This document shows, piece by piece, positions 8,823 to 17,754 of a stretch of 64,000 nucleotides of DNA. A program made the position numbers and the translations under genes. Source of the stretch: Planctomycetaceae bacterium (GTDB taxonomy: Bacteria; Planctomycetota; Phycisphaerae; Tepidisphaerales; Tepidisphaeraceae); assembly GCA_027487775.1 (NCBI GenBank), contig JAIYCY010000025.1, forward strand, positions 459,692 through 523,691, given 5' to 3'. A model generated the notes under the pieces. That model searched no databases. It was given only the letters and a program-made list of their open reading frames with translations, and was not told the origin of the DNA. Within the stretch, counting starts at the first letter, position 1. Each line of letters starts with the position of its first letter.

Positions 8823-9695
8823 TTACGCACCAAACGCGGACGCAGCCTGCATCAACTCGCCGATGCGTGGCCTCACTTGATCAAGCACAGTGGTCGTCAC
8901 GCCACTGCCCGACAGCAGAGCCGGATCCACGGATTCCATGTTCCCGGTCAGCCAAAAGCCGACCTTTTCCGCACAACACAATTGATCCGCTGCCGCCACG
9001 ATCGCGACAAGCGTCCGCGATCCATCCGCCAGCAACTGCGGTTCGTGGTGAAAGCCCGCCGCCTGTTGACAGCTCCTCGGGAACTGCCACTTCTGTGCAA
9101 GCGCCAATCCCAACTGCTGATGATCCACGCCGATCACATCCCGCTCGATTTCACAGAACGTCCGCACGCCTTGCTTGGATTCGATGCACACCTGCGTCAA
9201 CTTCTCGGGCCACACCTGCAGCGAGACCAGCAATCCGACATCGTGCACCATCCCAGCAAGGAAAGCCTCATCCGCCAGCGGCAGTTTCAGTTGTCGCGCG
9301 ATCTCGCGGCTTACCACCGCCACACCGATGCAATGCGTCCACAAGTCCTTCGCCGTAAAACCTTCACACAACTTCACCCCACGAAACAACTGTCCCATGC
9401 TCGCCCCCACCGCGATATTTTTCACCGCATTGAGTCCCAGCATCACGATCGCCCGCTCGACACTGCTCACTTGTCCAGGCAATCCGTAAAACGAACTGTT
9501 CACCACCTTCAGCACGCGCGTCACCAGCGCCGGATCGTGGCTGACGATCTTGTTGAGCTGCTGCGCGTTGGAGCGCGGATCCTCCACCGTCCGGATGATC
9601 TGCTGCGTCACCTCGGGCAACGTCGCGATGCTGGAAATCGAATTGATCGCGCTGGCGATGAGTTTCTGTGGATCGGCTGCTGCTGCTGTGGTCAT
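8823..9695 (-). CDS. HDOD domain protein (signal output)
   Basis: 290 residues from the ATG at 9695, with AGGAAG upstream. Matches the HDOD family, relatives of HD phosphohydrolases that lack their catalytic residues and act in signalling, often with chemotaxis, motility or c-di-GMP. Visible hallmarks: LPEVTQQIIRTVEDPRSNAQQL, then SHDPALVTRVLKVVNSSFYG, VSSVERAIVMLGLNAVKNIA, and the HD-like FLAGMVHDVGLLV. It lies 180 bases downstream of the nonulosonate operon on the same strand, so co-transcription is possible but not shown. A motility link is consistent with the flagellin glycosylation genes upstream. Confidence 0.88.
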   Translation of the reverse strand: MTTAAAADPQKLIASAINSISSIATLPEVTQQIIRTVEDPRSNAQQLNKIVSHDPALVTRVLKVVNSSFYGLPGQVSSVERAIVMLGLNAVKNIAVGASMGQLFRGVKLCEGFTAKDLWTHCIGVAVVSREIARQLKLPLADEAFLAGMVHDVGLLVSLQVWPEKLTQVCIESKQGVRTFCEIERDVIGVDHQQLGLALAQKWQFPRSCQQAAGFHHEPQLLADGSRTLVAIVAAADQLCCAEKVGFWLTGNMESVDPALLSGSGVTTTVLDQVRPRIGELMQAASAFGA

Positions 9696-9875
9696 GGCGA
9701 CTCGCTTCCTCGTCTTGCTTACGACCAAGTCTTCACGCACCCCGCGCAAAGGCTCGCCGCGCTGACATCTTCATCGAATCAAATCCCACACGACTTAACT
9801 GAGGCGATGCACCAATTTCTCGCCCCATGTTTCAGTCACCCCGAAGCCATGATTCCCGTACCACCCTCAACCCGC

Positions 9876-11093
9876 TTAATATCGGATCAACTTCCACCGC
9901 AGCCGGTCCAGATTCGCCCGCCGGATCGCATTCACAATCCGTTCCCCCGCTCGCCCCGCGCCCCATGGATTCTTCATCCGATAAACCCCATCCTCACCCG
10001 CTTGCCCTACAGCGCGCATCATCGCCCGAGCGATCGATTCTGCCTTGAATTGAGCGCGCACCACATTTTCACCGCGCAACCTGCCCCGCTGCCGATCACC
10101 CACATCCACCACCGGCACGCCAAAACTTCCCGACTCGATCACGCCCGCACTGCTGTTGCCCACCACCACCCGAGCCTGTCGCATCCGCGATAGAAACGCT
10201 CCGCGCTCCAGATGCCGATGCACAAAGATTCGCATTTCATCGACTCCGATCACACCTCCGTCGATCCATGCCGAGTTCTCCGGATGCCTCCCATTCTCCA
10301 GCGTGTCCCAAACACGAGCGATCCCGGCCGATCCCGGATCAGTGTTCGGCCAGACAATGTCTAGTCGCTTCGGCCCCGAGTCCTTCATGCGCAAGACCGC
10401 TCGCCGAACACCTTCAAGCAATACCCACGCGTGCTGGAACTCCGTCTCTTCGTCCGCCGACTCCGGATGAAGAACCATGAGCACTGCATCGCGACGCTTC
10501 TCCCCGGGATCCGCTTGAGCAGCGCGCCGCGCATCTTCTTCGATCCCGTCCAAGCCGGGCGCGCCCGTGACCACGATCCGCCACTTCTCCTCACCCAGTC
10601 GATGCACGCGTCTCGCCGCGTCTTGGCTCGCAACGAGGTGCAGATGGCTCAGCTTGGTGATCGCATGCCGCAGTGCATCGTCCGACTGTCCCTGCGCGCG
10701 ATCTCCGCCGTGCACATGGGCGACCACGATCCCCGCCACCTGTGCCGCACCCGCGGCCGCGAAAATCTCAGGCCTGTCCCCCACCACCATCACCACGTCA
10801 GGTCTCAGTTTTCCGTACAACTCCGCGAGCTTCTCCATCCACATCCCCGCCCGGCGCGCTTCTTCGATGGCATCACCACTCGCGCTGACCGGTCCCGGCA
10901 ATCGCTCCACCGCAAACTTGTCCGCGTCGATCTCGTCGACCGTCGAGCCGCGCGACGCCACCCAATGCATCCCGATCACCGCCACCGTCAATGCCAAATG
11001 CCTGTCATTGGCGATCAGCCCGAGCGTCCGCCGCATCAGGCCGTACTCCGCCCGAGTCCCCGTCACGAACAACACGCGCCGCCGCTCGCTCAC
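9876..11093 (-). CDS. neuC: UDP-N-acetylglucosamine 2-epimerase, hydrolysing (NeuC-like)
   Basis: 405 residues from a GTG at 11093 that overlaps the neuB stop codon by four bases (GTGA), with GGAGG just upstream; an ORF start further up adds only a basic extension. NeuC-type enzymes turn UDP-GlcNAc (or UDP-diacetamido-bacillosamine in the legionaminic route) into the free mannosamine-type sugar plus UDP. Seen: RVLFVTGTRAEYGLM at the N-terminus, PDVVMVVGDRPEIFAAA, AHVHGGDRAQGQSDDALRHAITKLSHLH, and VVGNSSAGVIESGSFGVPVVDVGDRQRGR near the C-terminus. These are the family's nucleotide- and sugar-binding motifs. It is the last gene of the overlapping operon. Which sugar is used cannot be read from the sequence. 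Confidence 0.9.
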   Translation of the reverse strand: MSERRRVLFVTGTRAEYGLMRRTLGLIANDRHLALTVAVIGMHWVASRGSTVDEIDADKFAVERLPGPVSASGDAIEEARRAGMWMEKLAELYGKLRPDVVMVVGDRPEIFAAAGAAQVAGIVVAHVHGGDRAQGQSDDALRHAITKLSHLHLVASQDAARRVHRLGEEKWRIVVTGAPGLDGIEEDARRAAQADPGEKRRDAVLMVLHPESADEETEFQHAWVLLEGVRRAVLRMKDSGPKRLDIVWPNTDPGSAGIARVWDTLENGRHPENSAWIDGGVIGVDEMRIFVHRHLERGAFLSRMRQARVVVGNSSAGVIESGSFGVPVVDVGDRQRGRLRGENVVRAQFKAESIARAMMRAVGQAGEDGVYRMKNPWGAGRAGERIVNAIRRANLDRLRWKLIRY

Positions 11094-12232
11094 GCTTCCT
11101 CCCCGGCTCCGATGGATGTTCGCGTCCATCCCTCCATCATCTCAGTTCTCAATCGCGCGCCGACTTCCGCATCACAAGCCATGCGCCTGCCCACCACGCG
11201 ATCGACATGCTCCGCCCCGATCCCTTCGCCGGGACGACGCGTCGATAGATCACCCATTTCGATCACATCCCCCGCCCGCTTCGCCCGCACCAGCACCAAG
11301 GACTGCCGACTGAGCCTCCGCACATCCCTTTCGATCTCCAGCACGTCCCGATCATTCGCTCGCCCCGCCCAAGCGAGCGGCCCACGCAACGTCTCGGCGC
11401 GCCGGATCATTCGCACATAGTTGGCAAATTGCCCCTCATCAAAACTCGCCGCATGGTCCGGCCCCGGCGCTAATCGATCCCACGTCAGATGCTTCTCGAT
11501 CACACACGCTCCGCCCATCACCGCCATCGCGCCGGCCAGTTCGTCATCCGTGTGATCGCTATATCCCACCGGACACGCACATAGCCGTGCGATCTCGCTC
11601 ATCCAGGCCAGTCTCGCTTCCCGCGCCGGCGTCGGATAGCTGCTCACACAATGCAGCATCACAGCATCGACTCCCCACTCGCAAAGCCATCGCCCCGTCC
11701 GCGCGATCTCGTCCGCCGTCGCTGCACCTGTCGATATCCACATTGGTTTGCCCAGCGACGCACATCGCAACAGAAGCAATCGATTCACCACATCGGGCGA
11801 CGCAATCTTGATCGCCGCCAATTCCAACCGCTCGATCCGCTCCACGTCCTCCGGAGAAAATGGCGTCGCGACCGCCATCATCCCGCGTGCCCGAATCGCT
11901 TCCACCAATCGCTCCACCTCTGCATCAGCTAGCTCATACCGCAAAAGCATCGCATGCTGGTCGGTCGCACCGATCGCCTCCCGCTGATAGCTCGCCGTCT
12001 CCGCGCCTCGCTCCACCAGACGATCGGCCCGAAACACCTGCAACTTCACCGCATCCGCACCCGCACGATATGCCATCTCCACAAGCTGTAAACCGCGCCC
12101 GACATCCCCGTCATGATTCACGCCAATCTCCGCCACCACGATCACGCGATCATGCGACGAACTCACCTCGCTCACGCCGATCTCTTCTCGCGTCGCGCCA
12201 ATCGGCTCATTCATGCCGCACACCTCACTCAT
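11090..12232 (-). CDS. neuB: Nonulosonic acid synthase (NeuB family)
   Basis: 380 residues; the ATG overlaps the neuA stop (ATGA). NeuB condenses a mannosamine-type sugar with phosphoenolpyruvate to give N-acetylneuraminate, legionaminate or a related nine-carbon acid. The N-terminal TIM barrel shows VVAEIGVNHDGD, ADAVKLQVF, VATPFSPEDVERIERL, AIKIASPD, MWISTGAAT, MLHCVSSYPTP, and VGYSDHTDD followed by ACVIEKHLTWDR. The C-terminal antifreeze-like SAF domain (residues ~310-370) has SLVLVRAKRAGDVI and STRRPGEGI. The length is slightly above normal because of the N-terminal extension. Sialate, legionaminate and pseudaminate synthases cannot be separated by eye; the neighbouring NeuC argues against pseudaminate. 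Confidence 0.92.
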   Translation of the reverse strand: MSEVCGMNEPIGATREEIGVSEVSSSHDRVIVVAEIGVNHDGDVGRGLQLVEMAYRAGADAVKLQVFRADRLVERGAETASYQREAIGATDQHAMLLRYELADAEVERLVEAIRARGMMAVATPFSPEDVERIERLELAAIKIASPDVVNRLLLLRCASLGKPMWISTGAATADEIARTGRWLCEWGVDAVMLHCVSSYPTPAREARLAWMSEIARLCACPVGYSDHTDDELAGAMAVMGGACVIEKHLTWDRLAPGPDHAASFDEGQFANYVRMIRRAETLRGPLAWAGRANDRDVLEIERDVRRLSRQSLVLVRAKRAGDVIEMGDLSTRRPGEGIGAEHVDRVVGRRMACDAEVGARLRTEMMEGWTRTSIGAGEEA

Positions 12233-12951
12233 GCCGCACCCCGCCGCGCTCGCTGCTCACCCAAAATCGCCTCCGCGAGCAGCAAATCACGCAGATGGTC
12301 CACCTCGACCACCTCGCCCATCTCGGTTTTAACCCCGCGACGATCCACCCCGAAAAATGCATGCGGATTCCCCCGATCCGCTCGACCCATCTCCATCGCC
12401 GCACGTCCGCTCACCACCACCCCGCCGTCATGCAGGTAGAGCGGCTCCAAATCCTGCCGCCGATGCACCCCGCCTGTCGATCCCTCCACTCGACCCGCCT
12501 GATCCAAACGGCTCATCCACTGCGGATGCCACTTGCCCACCGGGCAGAATGACCTCACGCTGTCACAAGCCGTCTCCATCCACATTCGCACCGCCCGATC
12601 AATCAGACCGGCGGGCCTCAATGGCACATTGCCATAGATGGTCACCACCGCATCAAACCGATCGCCGCCACGACTTTCCAGTTCATCCATCGCATGCAGC
12701 AGGACATCCTGCACGCTTGCCTCGCCGTGCGCAAGATGCGCGGGTCGGTCCACATGTTCGATCCCCTGACTCCGAGCAAGGCGTCCGCACGTCGGACAAT
12801 CCGTGCTGATCACGCGATGTGTCAACAGCTCCGCCTCACACGCATGCCCGATCGAATGCGCCACCACTGGTCTGCCCGCAAGGTTCAACAAATGCTTGCC
12901 CGGCAGCCCCACACTGCCCGCCCGCGCGAGAATCACTCCAAGAATCTTCAT
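12229..12951 (-). CDS. neuA: CMP-nonulosonate cytidylyltransferase (NeuA-like)
   Basis: 240 residues, ATG with AGGAG about 9 bases upstream. This enzyme class activates the nine-carbon acid with CTP to the CMP-sugar used by transferases. The signature ILARAGSVGLPGKHLLNLAGRPVVAHSI covers the CTP-binding loop, where the family usually has ARxGSKGxPxKN; here Ser-Val replaces Ser-Lys. Also seen are VISTDCPT, VTIYGNVPLRPAGLIDRAV, and SVRSFCPVGKWHPQWM. The Lys-to-Val change in the loop deserves note but may be a family variant. Coupled by ATGA overlap to neuB. Product identity (CMP-Neu5Ac, CMP-Leg or other) is not determined. Confidence 0.87.
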   Translation of the reverse strand: MKILGVILARAGSVGLPGKHLLNLAGRPVVAHSIGHACEAELLTHRVISTDCPTCGRLARSQGIEHVDRPAHLAHGEASVQDVLLHAMDELESRGGDRFDAVVTIYGNVPLRPAGLIDRAVRMWMETACDSVRSFCPVGKWHPQWMSRLDQAGRVEGSTGGVHRRQDLEPLYLHDGGVVVSGRAAMEMGRADRGNPHAFFGVDRRGVKTEMGEVVEVDHLRDLLLAEAILGEQRARRGAA

Positions 12952-12994
12952 CCCAGGCTCCTGCTACTTTTCAATTCCGCTTCACACACGTCAC

Positions 12995-14692
12995 TTAAGG
13001 TCTAAACCACTCTCGGCAATCGCCACACACGCCACTAAAAAGCCCAGCCCGCTGCGCCTCAAGTGTCCCGCGGGTTTTGCCCCACACCTCCGCCAATGTC
13101 CCTTCAGCGAGTCGGGTCACGCCGGCGGCATCGCGCTCGCAGATCGCCCATCGCCCATCCGACAAGAGGGTCATGCGTTCACGCAATCGAACGCACGCCC
13201 GCCGCACCGACGGACTCATATCCACCACGCCCACATCTTCGATCAAACCGCCAAAATCGCTCGGCCCCACGATCGCCGCTGATCCGACCGCCGTCAGCCA
13301 TTGGTCGTACCACGCCTCCATCTCATGCTGATTCACCCGACACTTCACAAACATCGGCACCACCAAAGGCAACTGCGATCCGCCTCGCCCCGCCAGCATC
13401 GCCCTTACCCCGCCCAGCATCTCATTCATGCGATCCGCACCCATCACCTCGGCATATGTCGCCCGACCCACCGCCGGGATGTGAATCGCAATCACATCCA
13501 CGCCACACTGTGAAAGCCTCCGGCCGAGCGCTTCGGTCTTCGCGGCGTCCGGCTCCATCGAAAGCAAATCCGTTTCCACAGCCACGCTCGCGGTGCCTCT
13601 GGTCGCGTGATGGATTGCCTTGATGACACGCTCAAACTCCGGATGCAGAATCGGATCCCCCACGCCCGCCAGCGTCACACGCAAGTCGTCGATCGCATCG
13701 AGTCGTCCCAGTCGCTCGATCAATGTCTCGATCGACAGGTCCGCGCGGCTGATGTTGGGATGCTGATCGACTGCGGGCCTGAAGATCGCGCGGGTTGCCC
13801 GGCGCGTCGTCAGTTCGATCGTCAATGCTCGGGGCGCGTGTGTGCAGCGCGCCACTGCATCCATTCGCCCGATGGCCTGCTCCATCGAGATCAGGGGCAA
13901 ATCCGTTGCCGGGATCGCGGTCTCGATCGCGCGGATCGATCGCGTGCTGTCGGCCAGAAGGTTCTGCGTTGATCGCGTGATCTGTGGCAAAAGTCGCATG
14001 CACGCCGGCGAGCCAATCGGATCGACGCCTGGGCGTTCGGGTCGATAGCTCAGAAGTAGACCGGGATGCGATCGACGCGGCGCGAGTTGCTCGATGAGCG
14101 TTCGCCTGAGCATTGGTGCAGCCCCACCAGGCGGAGCCTGCGTAAAGAGCAGTGGCATCGTCTCACGATCGGCGGCATGCTTGATGAGCCTTGTCAGCAC
14201 ATCCGCATCCAACAGAACCGACGCTGGATCCACCCAGATCAAATCTGACAATTGAAAGCGATCGCACACAGTCAGACCCGCCGGCGCATCAAAGCCGCGA
14301 TCGAAGCCGGACGCACCCATCGGCCCGCCGCGCCATCCGTCGCTCCATCGCCGCGCGATCGTGACCGAATCCATCTGCGGCATCGCCCGGCGTTCTCCGA
14401 CACTCACGACGTCCGCCTCGGTCGCGCTCGCCACCGACTTTGCCCGCTCGACTTGATCATCAAAACAAACGATCACCACACGCTCAATCCCCTCCACGCG
14501 CGCCGCCCGTGCGAGCGTCCAGCTCAGCACCGATCGACCATGCAGCAGCCTTGCGAAGTTTGCAGCGTCTGACTTCTCGTGCAGGAGCGACACCACAACC
14601 CCCACGCGCGCCGCCGTCGGCAACGGTCCCAGCGACGCCAACCGACCCGCAGGCTGGTTTGATGAGTCGCTCATGTGGGATGGATCGTTCAT
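12995..14692 (-). CDS. SpsF-like nucleotidyltransferase fused to cysteine-less radical-SAM/SPASM domain
   Basis: 565 residues, start ATG overlapping the upstream gene's stop (ATGA). Residues ~28-280 resemble a cytidylyltransferase/SpsF-like fold (VGVVVSLLHEK, LLHGRSVLSWTLARA, and VDPASVLLDADVLTRLI). Residues ~287-500 follow the radical-SAM barrel pattern of glycan-locus SPASM proteins: PRALTIELTTRR, then LAGVGDPILHPEFERVIKAI, VAVETDLLS, and VPMFVKCRVN. The iron-sulfur motif expected after ELTT (CxxxCxxC) is absent: residues 298-306 read RATRAIFRP. The C-terminal SPASM-like end keeps cysteines at ~518, 556 and 559 (WAICERD ... GVCGDC). It therefore probably cannot do SAM radical chemistry. Its role in the glycan operon is unknown. 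A short start at 14674 is also possible. Confidence 0.7.
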   Translation of the reverse strand: MNDPSHMSDSSNQPAGRLASLGPLPTAARVGVVVSLLHEKSDAANFARLLHGRSVLSWTLARAARVEGIERVVIVCFDDQVERAKSVASATEADVVSVGERRAMPQMDSVTIARRWSDGWRGGPMGASGFDRGFDAPAGLTVCDRFQLSDLIWVDPASVLLDADVLTRLIKHAADRETMPLLFTQAPPGGAAPMLRRTLIEQLAPRRSHPGLLLSYRPERPGVDPIGSPACMRLLPQITRSTQNLLADSTRSIRAIETAIPATDLPLISMEQAIGRMDAVARCTHAPRALTIELTTRRATRAIFRPAVDQHPNISRADLSIETLIERLGRLDAIDDLRVTLAGVGDPILHPEFERVIKAIHHATRGTASVAVETDLLSMEPDAAKTEALGRRLSQCGVDVIAIHIPAVGRATYAEVMGADRMNEMLGGVRAMLAGRGGSQLPLVVPMFVKCRVNQHEMEAWYDQWLTAVGSAAIVGPSDFGGLIEDVGVVDMSPSVRRACVRLRERMTLLSDGRWAICERDAAGVTRLAEGTLAEVWGKTRGTLEAQRAGLFSGVCGDCREWFRP

Positions 14693-16782
14693 GCCGCACC
14701 TCCCGCATTGTCCGCAGGTCCCTGTGGCTCGCCTCGTTCATCGATCCGAGATGCGTGACTCGCCCCCGTCCGATTCGTGCGATCGGGAAACTCTGCCAGT
14801 CGCGTCATCGCCTCGTCCATCAGCACTGCAAATTGCTCCGCCGCCGACTGAATGGCCCGGACGTTTTCGATATCCCGCAGTGTCTGACGTCGCTGCCGCT
14901 CGATCTCATCAATGTCCGCCGCGCCGATTGCCAGATCCGCGCGGAAGCGATTCATTTCGCTCTCGAGCGTCAATTGCGTGATCAATTCGTAGGTCGCGCC
15001 CAGATCGTTCATCCGCGCCCGCAGCGCATCGAGCTGCGCGATCGTGCGATTGACTTTCGCCTGATCGGCCTGCTGTTCGATGATCGCCTCGAGCAGAGGC
15101 AATGTTTGTCGGCTGATCTCCGCGATCGCCTCTGCCTCGCTGCGACGCGCTTCGATCGACCGCATCGCAGCATCGATCCGCTGCATCGAGAGCCCCGGAT
15201 GACCCGCCGCTGGCGATCGCAACGGCTGTTGACAGAAGCTCGCCAGCGCCTCGGCGAGCGACATCACTTCTGTTCCGGCCTTCCTGGCTCCGCCCTCGGT
15301 GGCATCGATGATCCTCGCCGGGCTCTGAGCGAAATCGCGTTCAAACTGTCTCAGATACGCAAGGAGCCTCTGCTCGGTGTACATGGGCCTGCCATGAATG
15401 TCTGGAATGCGTGAGAGGATGTTCCGATCCCGCGCGATCTGCTCCCATTGCTTCTGCTCAAGTGTACAAAACGGGCCCAACTCAGGCCCCCAGACGTCGT
15501 CGTAACTTGTTCCCGGCGCGTAGGCGAGCCCATCGACAAATCCGAGATCCTGCCCGACAAAAATGATCGGATCGCAGGCCATATGCTCGGCCAGATAGAA
15601 CGCCAGATGCGCCACCGTCGCGCCGCTCCGCAGGGCGGGCCGCCTGACGTTGAGTTCGCGCAGCATCCCTTCTGCCAGCGTCGCGCCAAGCATGGTCACG
15701 GGTCCCGGGTGGGCATCGGGAATCACGGCATTCGCCTTGGCATCGACGATGAGTTCCGTCGAAAGATCACGTGGTAATCGCTCGTAGAATCGACGCGAAA
15801 CATCCGAGTAGTCGAGGCTCGTAACGAAGTCGGGCACCACGCCAATATCCAAGAGCGGCTGCAACGTCGTTTGCACTGCGATGATCACACATCGTCCGAC
15901 AGCCTCGCGAATCAGATGTCGATTCTTCCGCAGGCTCGGCCCTGCGCTCACGATCAGCGCAGGCTGCTGCGCGAAGCGCTTTGCCAATCGGTCGGCGGTC
16001 GGCGTGGTCAGATACCAGGGCAGATTGCGGATCACGTTTTGCGCCGTCTGCCTGCCGTTGATTAAGAGGGTATTCGTAGCCGTGCGTGCGTGCGTGAGCA
16101 CGTCATTGACCATGGAACGGCATTCTGCAAACCACCTCGCATGCGCCCGCACGCTCGGCGGATGCTCCACTTCGATCAGTCCGCCGGTGATTGCAGGGGC
16201 GATCGGCGTGAACAAATTGATCCACTCCGGGCGATCGATATGGGTCAAAAACCGAATTCGCCCGCGCGACAAGGCGTCCGACAACGTACTCGAACCAAGG
16301 GCCGCCAGGATCGTGTCGAGACTCGGCTCGAACACGAACACCGTCACACCTTCTGGCACGCGCTCGGCAAGTCGCTTCACGTGATGACCCACGCCAAGCC
16401 CATACACAAAGACGGCTGTCGCGTCCTGTGGCGCGAAGTTGGCCACCAAACGGTCTGCCTCTTCGAGCGGCTTGTACAACGAGTGCAGCCGGACGCTTCG
16501 GCCCTGTTCGTCGATCACGCTGAGTGTCACGGATCCGTCCCGTGCGGGCTCGGGAGGCGTTCGCAGACCCACCTGATCCAGTCGGCGCTCGATTTTTCGC
16601 GCGAGCGCCGGATCACGCGACCAGAGCCAGGCAAGTCCCTCCACGAGCGGATCGTTCAACAATGCATCGGTCGGTCGCTCTGTTTCTGCGCCCATGAAAG
16701 AGCTCAGCTCAGGCGACTGAACATTCGCCGAGCGATCGGGCATGGGCCCGCGAGGAGGTTGGGTCGATTCGGGTCCGATCAC
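14689..16782 (-). CDS. Maf/DUF115 family protein, probable flagellin nonulosonate transferase
   Basis: Up to 697 residues from a GTG at 16782; in-frame ATGs at 16743 and 16698 are alternatives, and no strong ribosome binding site decides. DUF115 (MptE-like) is the core of motility accessory factor (Maf) proteins, which attach pseudaminic or legionaminic acid to flagellin. Seen: VFVYGLGVGHHVKRLAERVP and VFVFEPSLDTILAAL (residues ~125-160), then the core ALIVSAGPSLRKNRHLI, CVIIAVQTTLQPLLDIGVVPDFV and TSLDYSD. Next come PIIFVGQDLGFVDGLAYA and a helical C-terminus with coiled-coil character. It is the first gene of the operon, overlapping the next gene by four bases. Transferase activity is inferred from family and neighbours. 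Confidence 0.85.
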   Translation of the reverse strand: MIGPESTQPPRGPMPDRSANVQSPELSSFMGAETERPTDALLNDPLVEGLAWLWSRDPALARKIERRLDQVGLRTPPEPARDGSVTLSVIDEQGRSVRLHSLYKPLEEADRLVANFAPQDATAVFVYGLGVGHHVKRLAERVPEGVTVFVFEPSLDTILAALGSSTLSDALSRGRIRFLTHIDRPEWINLFTPIAPAITGGLIEVEHPPSVRAHARWFAECRSMVNDVLTHARTATNTLLINGRQTAQNVIRNLPWYLTTPTADRLAKRFAQQPALIVSAGPSLRKNRHLIREAVGRCVIIAVQTTLQPLLDIGVVPDFVTSLDYSDVSRRFYERLPRDLSTELIVDAKANAVIPDAHPGPVTMLGATLAEGMLRELNVRRPALRSGATVAHLAFYLAEHMACDPIIFVGQDLGFVDGLAYAPGTSYDDVWGPELGPFCTLEQKQWEQIARDRNILSRIPDIHGRPMYTEQRLLAYLRQFERDFAQSPARIIDATEGGARKAGTEVMSLAEALASFCQQPLRSPAAGHPGLSMQRIDAAMRSIEARRSEAEAIAEISRQTLPLLEAIIEQQADQAKVNRTIAQLDALRARMNDLGATYELITQLTLESEMNRFRADLAIGAADIDEIERQRRQTLRDIENVRAIQSAAEQFAVLMDEAMTRLAEFPDRTNRTGASHASRIDERGEPQGPADNAGGAA

Positions 16783-16918
16783 AACAAGAGCAGAAGCCTA
16801 CCTACGGCGGGTAGTGCCAGCTCATCGTCTCTTATCGGACGAATCATCCAAGAATGTTGAATCTGGACTGAAGACTGTCAGACGTCGCACGGCGCTGTTG
16901 GACCGGTGACAGCAATCA

Positions 16919-17527
16919 TCACTTCGCGTTGAACTTATCTTCGGCGACTTTCCAGTTGATGAGGCTGAAGAAGGCGGCGATGTAGTCCGGGCGCTTGTTC
17001 TGGTACTTGAGGTAGTAGGCGTGTTCCCACACGTCGAGGCCGATGATCGGTGTCTTGCCTTCCATCAGCGGGCTGTCCTGATTGGCGGTCGAGTAGATTT
17101 CGAGCTTGCCGGCGTTTTTGACGAGCCATGCCCAGCCCGAGCCGAAGCGTGTTGTGCCCGCGGCTGCGAATTTTTCTTTGAACGTGTCGTAGCTGCCGAA
17201 GGTGCTCTGGATCGCGGTCGCGAGGTTCCCCATCGGCGCGTTAGGCCCACCCGGAGCGATGATTTCCCAGAACAGTTCATGGTTGACCGCGCCCCCGCCG
17301 TTGTTGCGGACTGCCGTCTTGATCTCGTCCGGCACGATTTGCAGATTGTTGGCAATCACTTCCTCCACGCTCTTGGCTGCCAACTCCGGCGCCTTCTCCA
17401 GTGCCTTGTTGTAGTTGTCGACATAGGCTTTGTAGTGTCGACCGTGATGGATCTCCATCGTCAGCTTGTCGATGTGCGGTTCGAGTGCGTCATGGGCATA
17501 CGAAAGCGGCTTGTGCGTGGCGGGCAT
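16919..17527 (-). CDS. sodA: Superoxide dismutase, Mn-type
   Basis: 202 residues from the ATG at 17527, preceded by AGGAGG at good spacing. It converts superoxide to hydrogen peroxide and oxygen. Metal ligands are visible at His27, His83, Asp165 and His169 ([29 protein letters not shown]). The [13 protein letters not shown] stretch and Gln150 in TANQDSPL are the features usually seen in manganese enzymes rather than iron ones; cambialistic use cannot be excluded. No export signal, so cytoplasmic. Same strand as lpxD but separated by 227 bases, so it probably has its own promoter. Confidence 0.95.
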   Translation of the reverse strand: MPATHKPLSYAHDALEPHIDKLTMEIHHGRHYKAYVDNYNKALEKAPELAAKSVEEVIANNLQIVPDEIKTAVRNNGGGAVNHELFWEIIAPGGPNAPMGNLATAIQSTFGSYDTFKEKFAAAGTTRFGSGWAWLVKNAGKLEIYSTANQDSPLMEGKTPIIGLDVWEHAYYLKYQNKRPDYIAAFFSLINWKVAEDKFNAK

Positions 17528-17754
17528 GTTAAAATCCTCCTGAAGTGGTGGGCAAAATGATCCAGAAGCAAAATCTACGGATCTAAAACTCAGTTCTAAT
17601 GACTCGACAGACTCCACGTTAGGAACGCAGAGCCTGCCGGTCAATCGCTCCCATCAAAGTTAACAGGAAAGATTCGATGGGAGCATTAATCCCAGCACGA
17701 GCGATGGGGAAGACGTGGGCGACATGGACCGGGGTATCGAGCAACTTGGAACGG

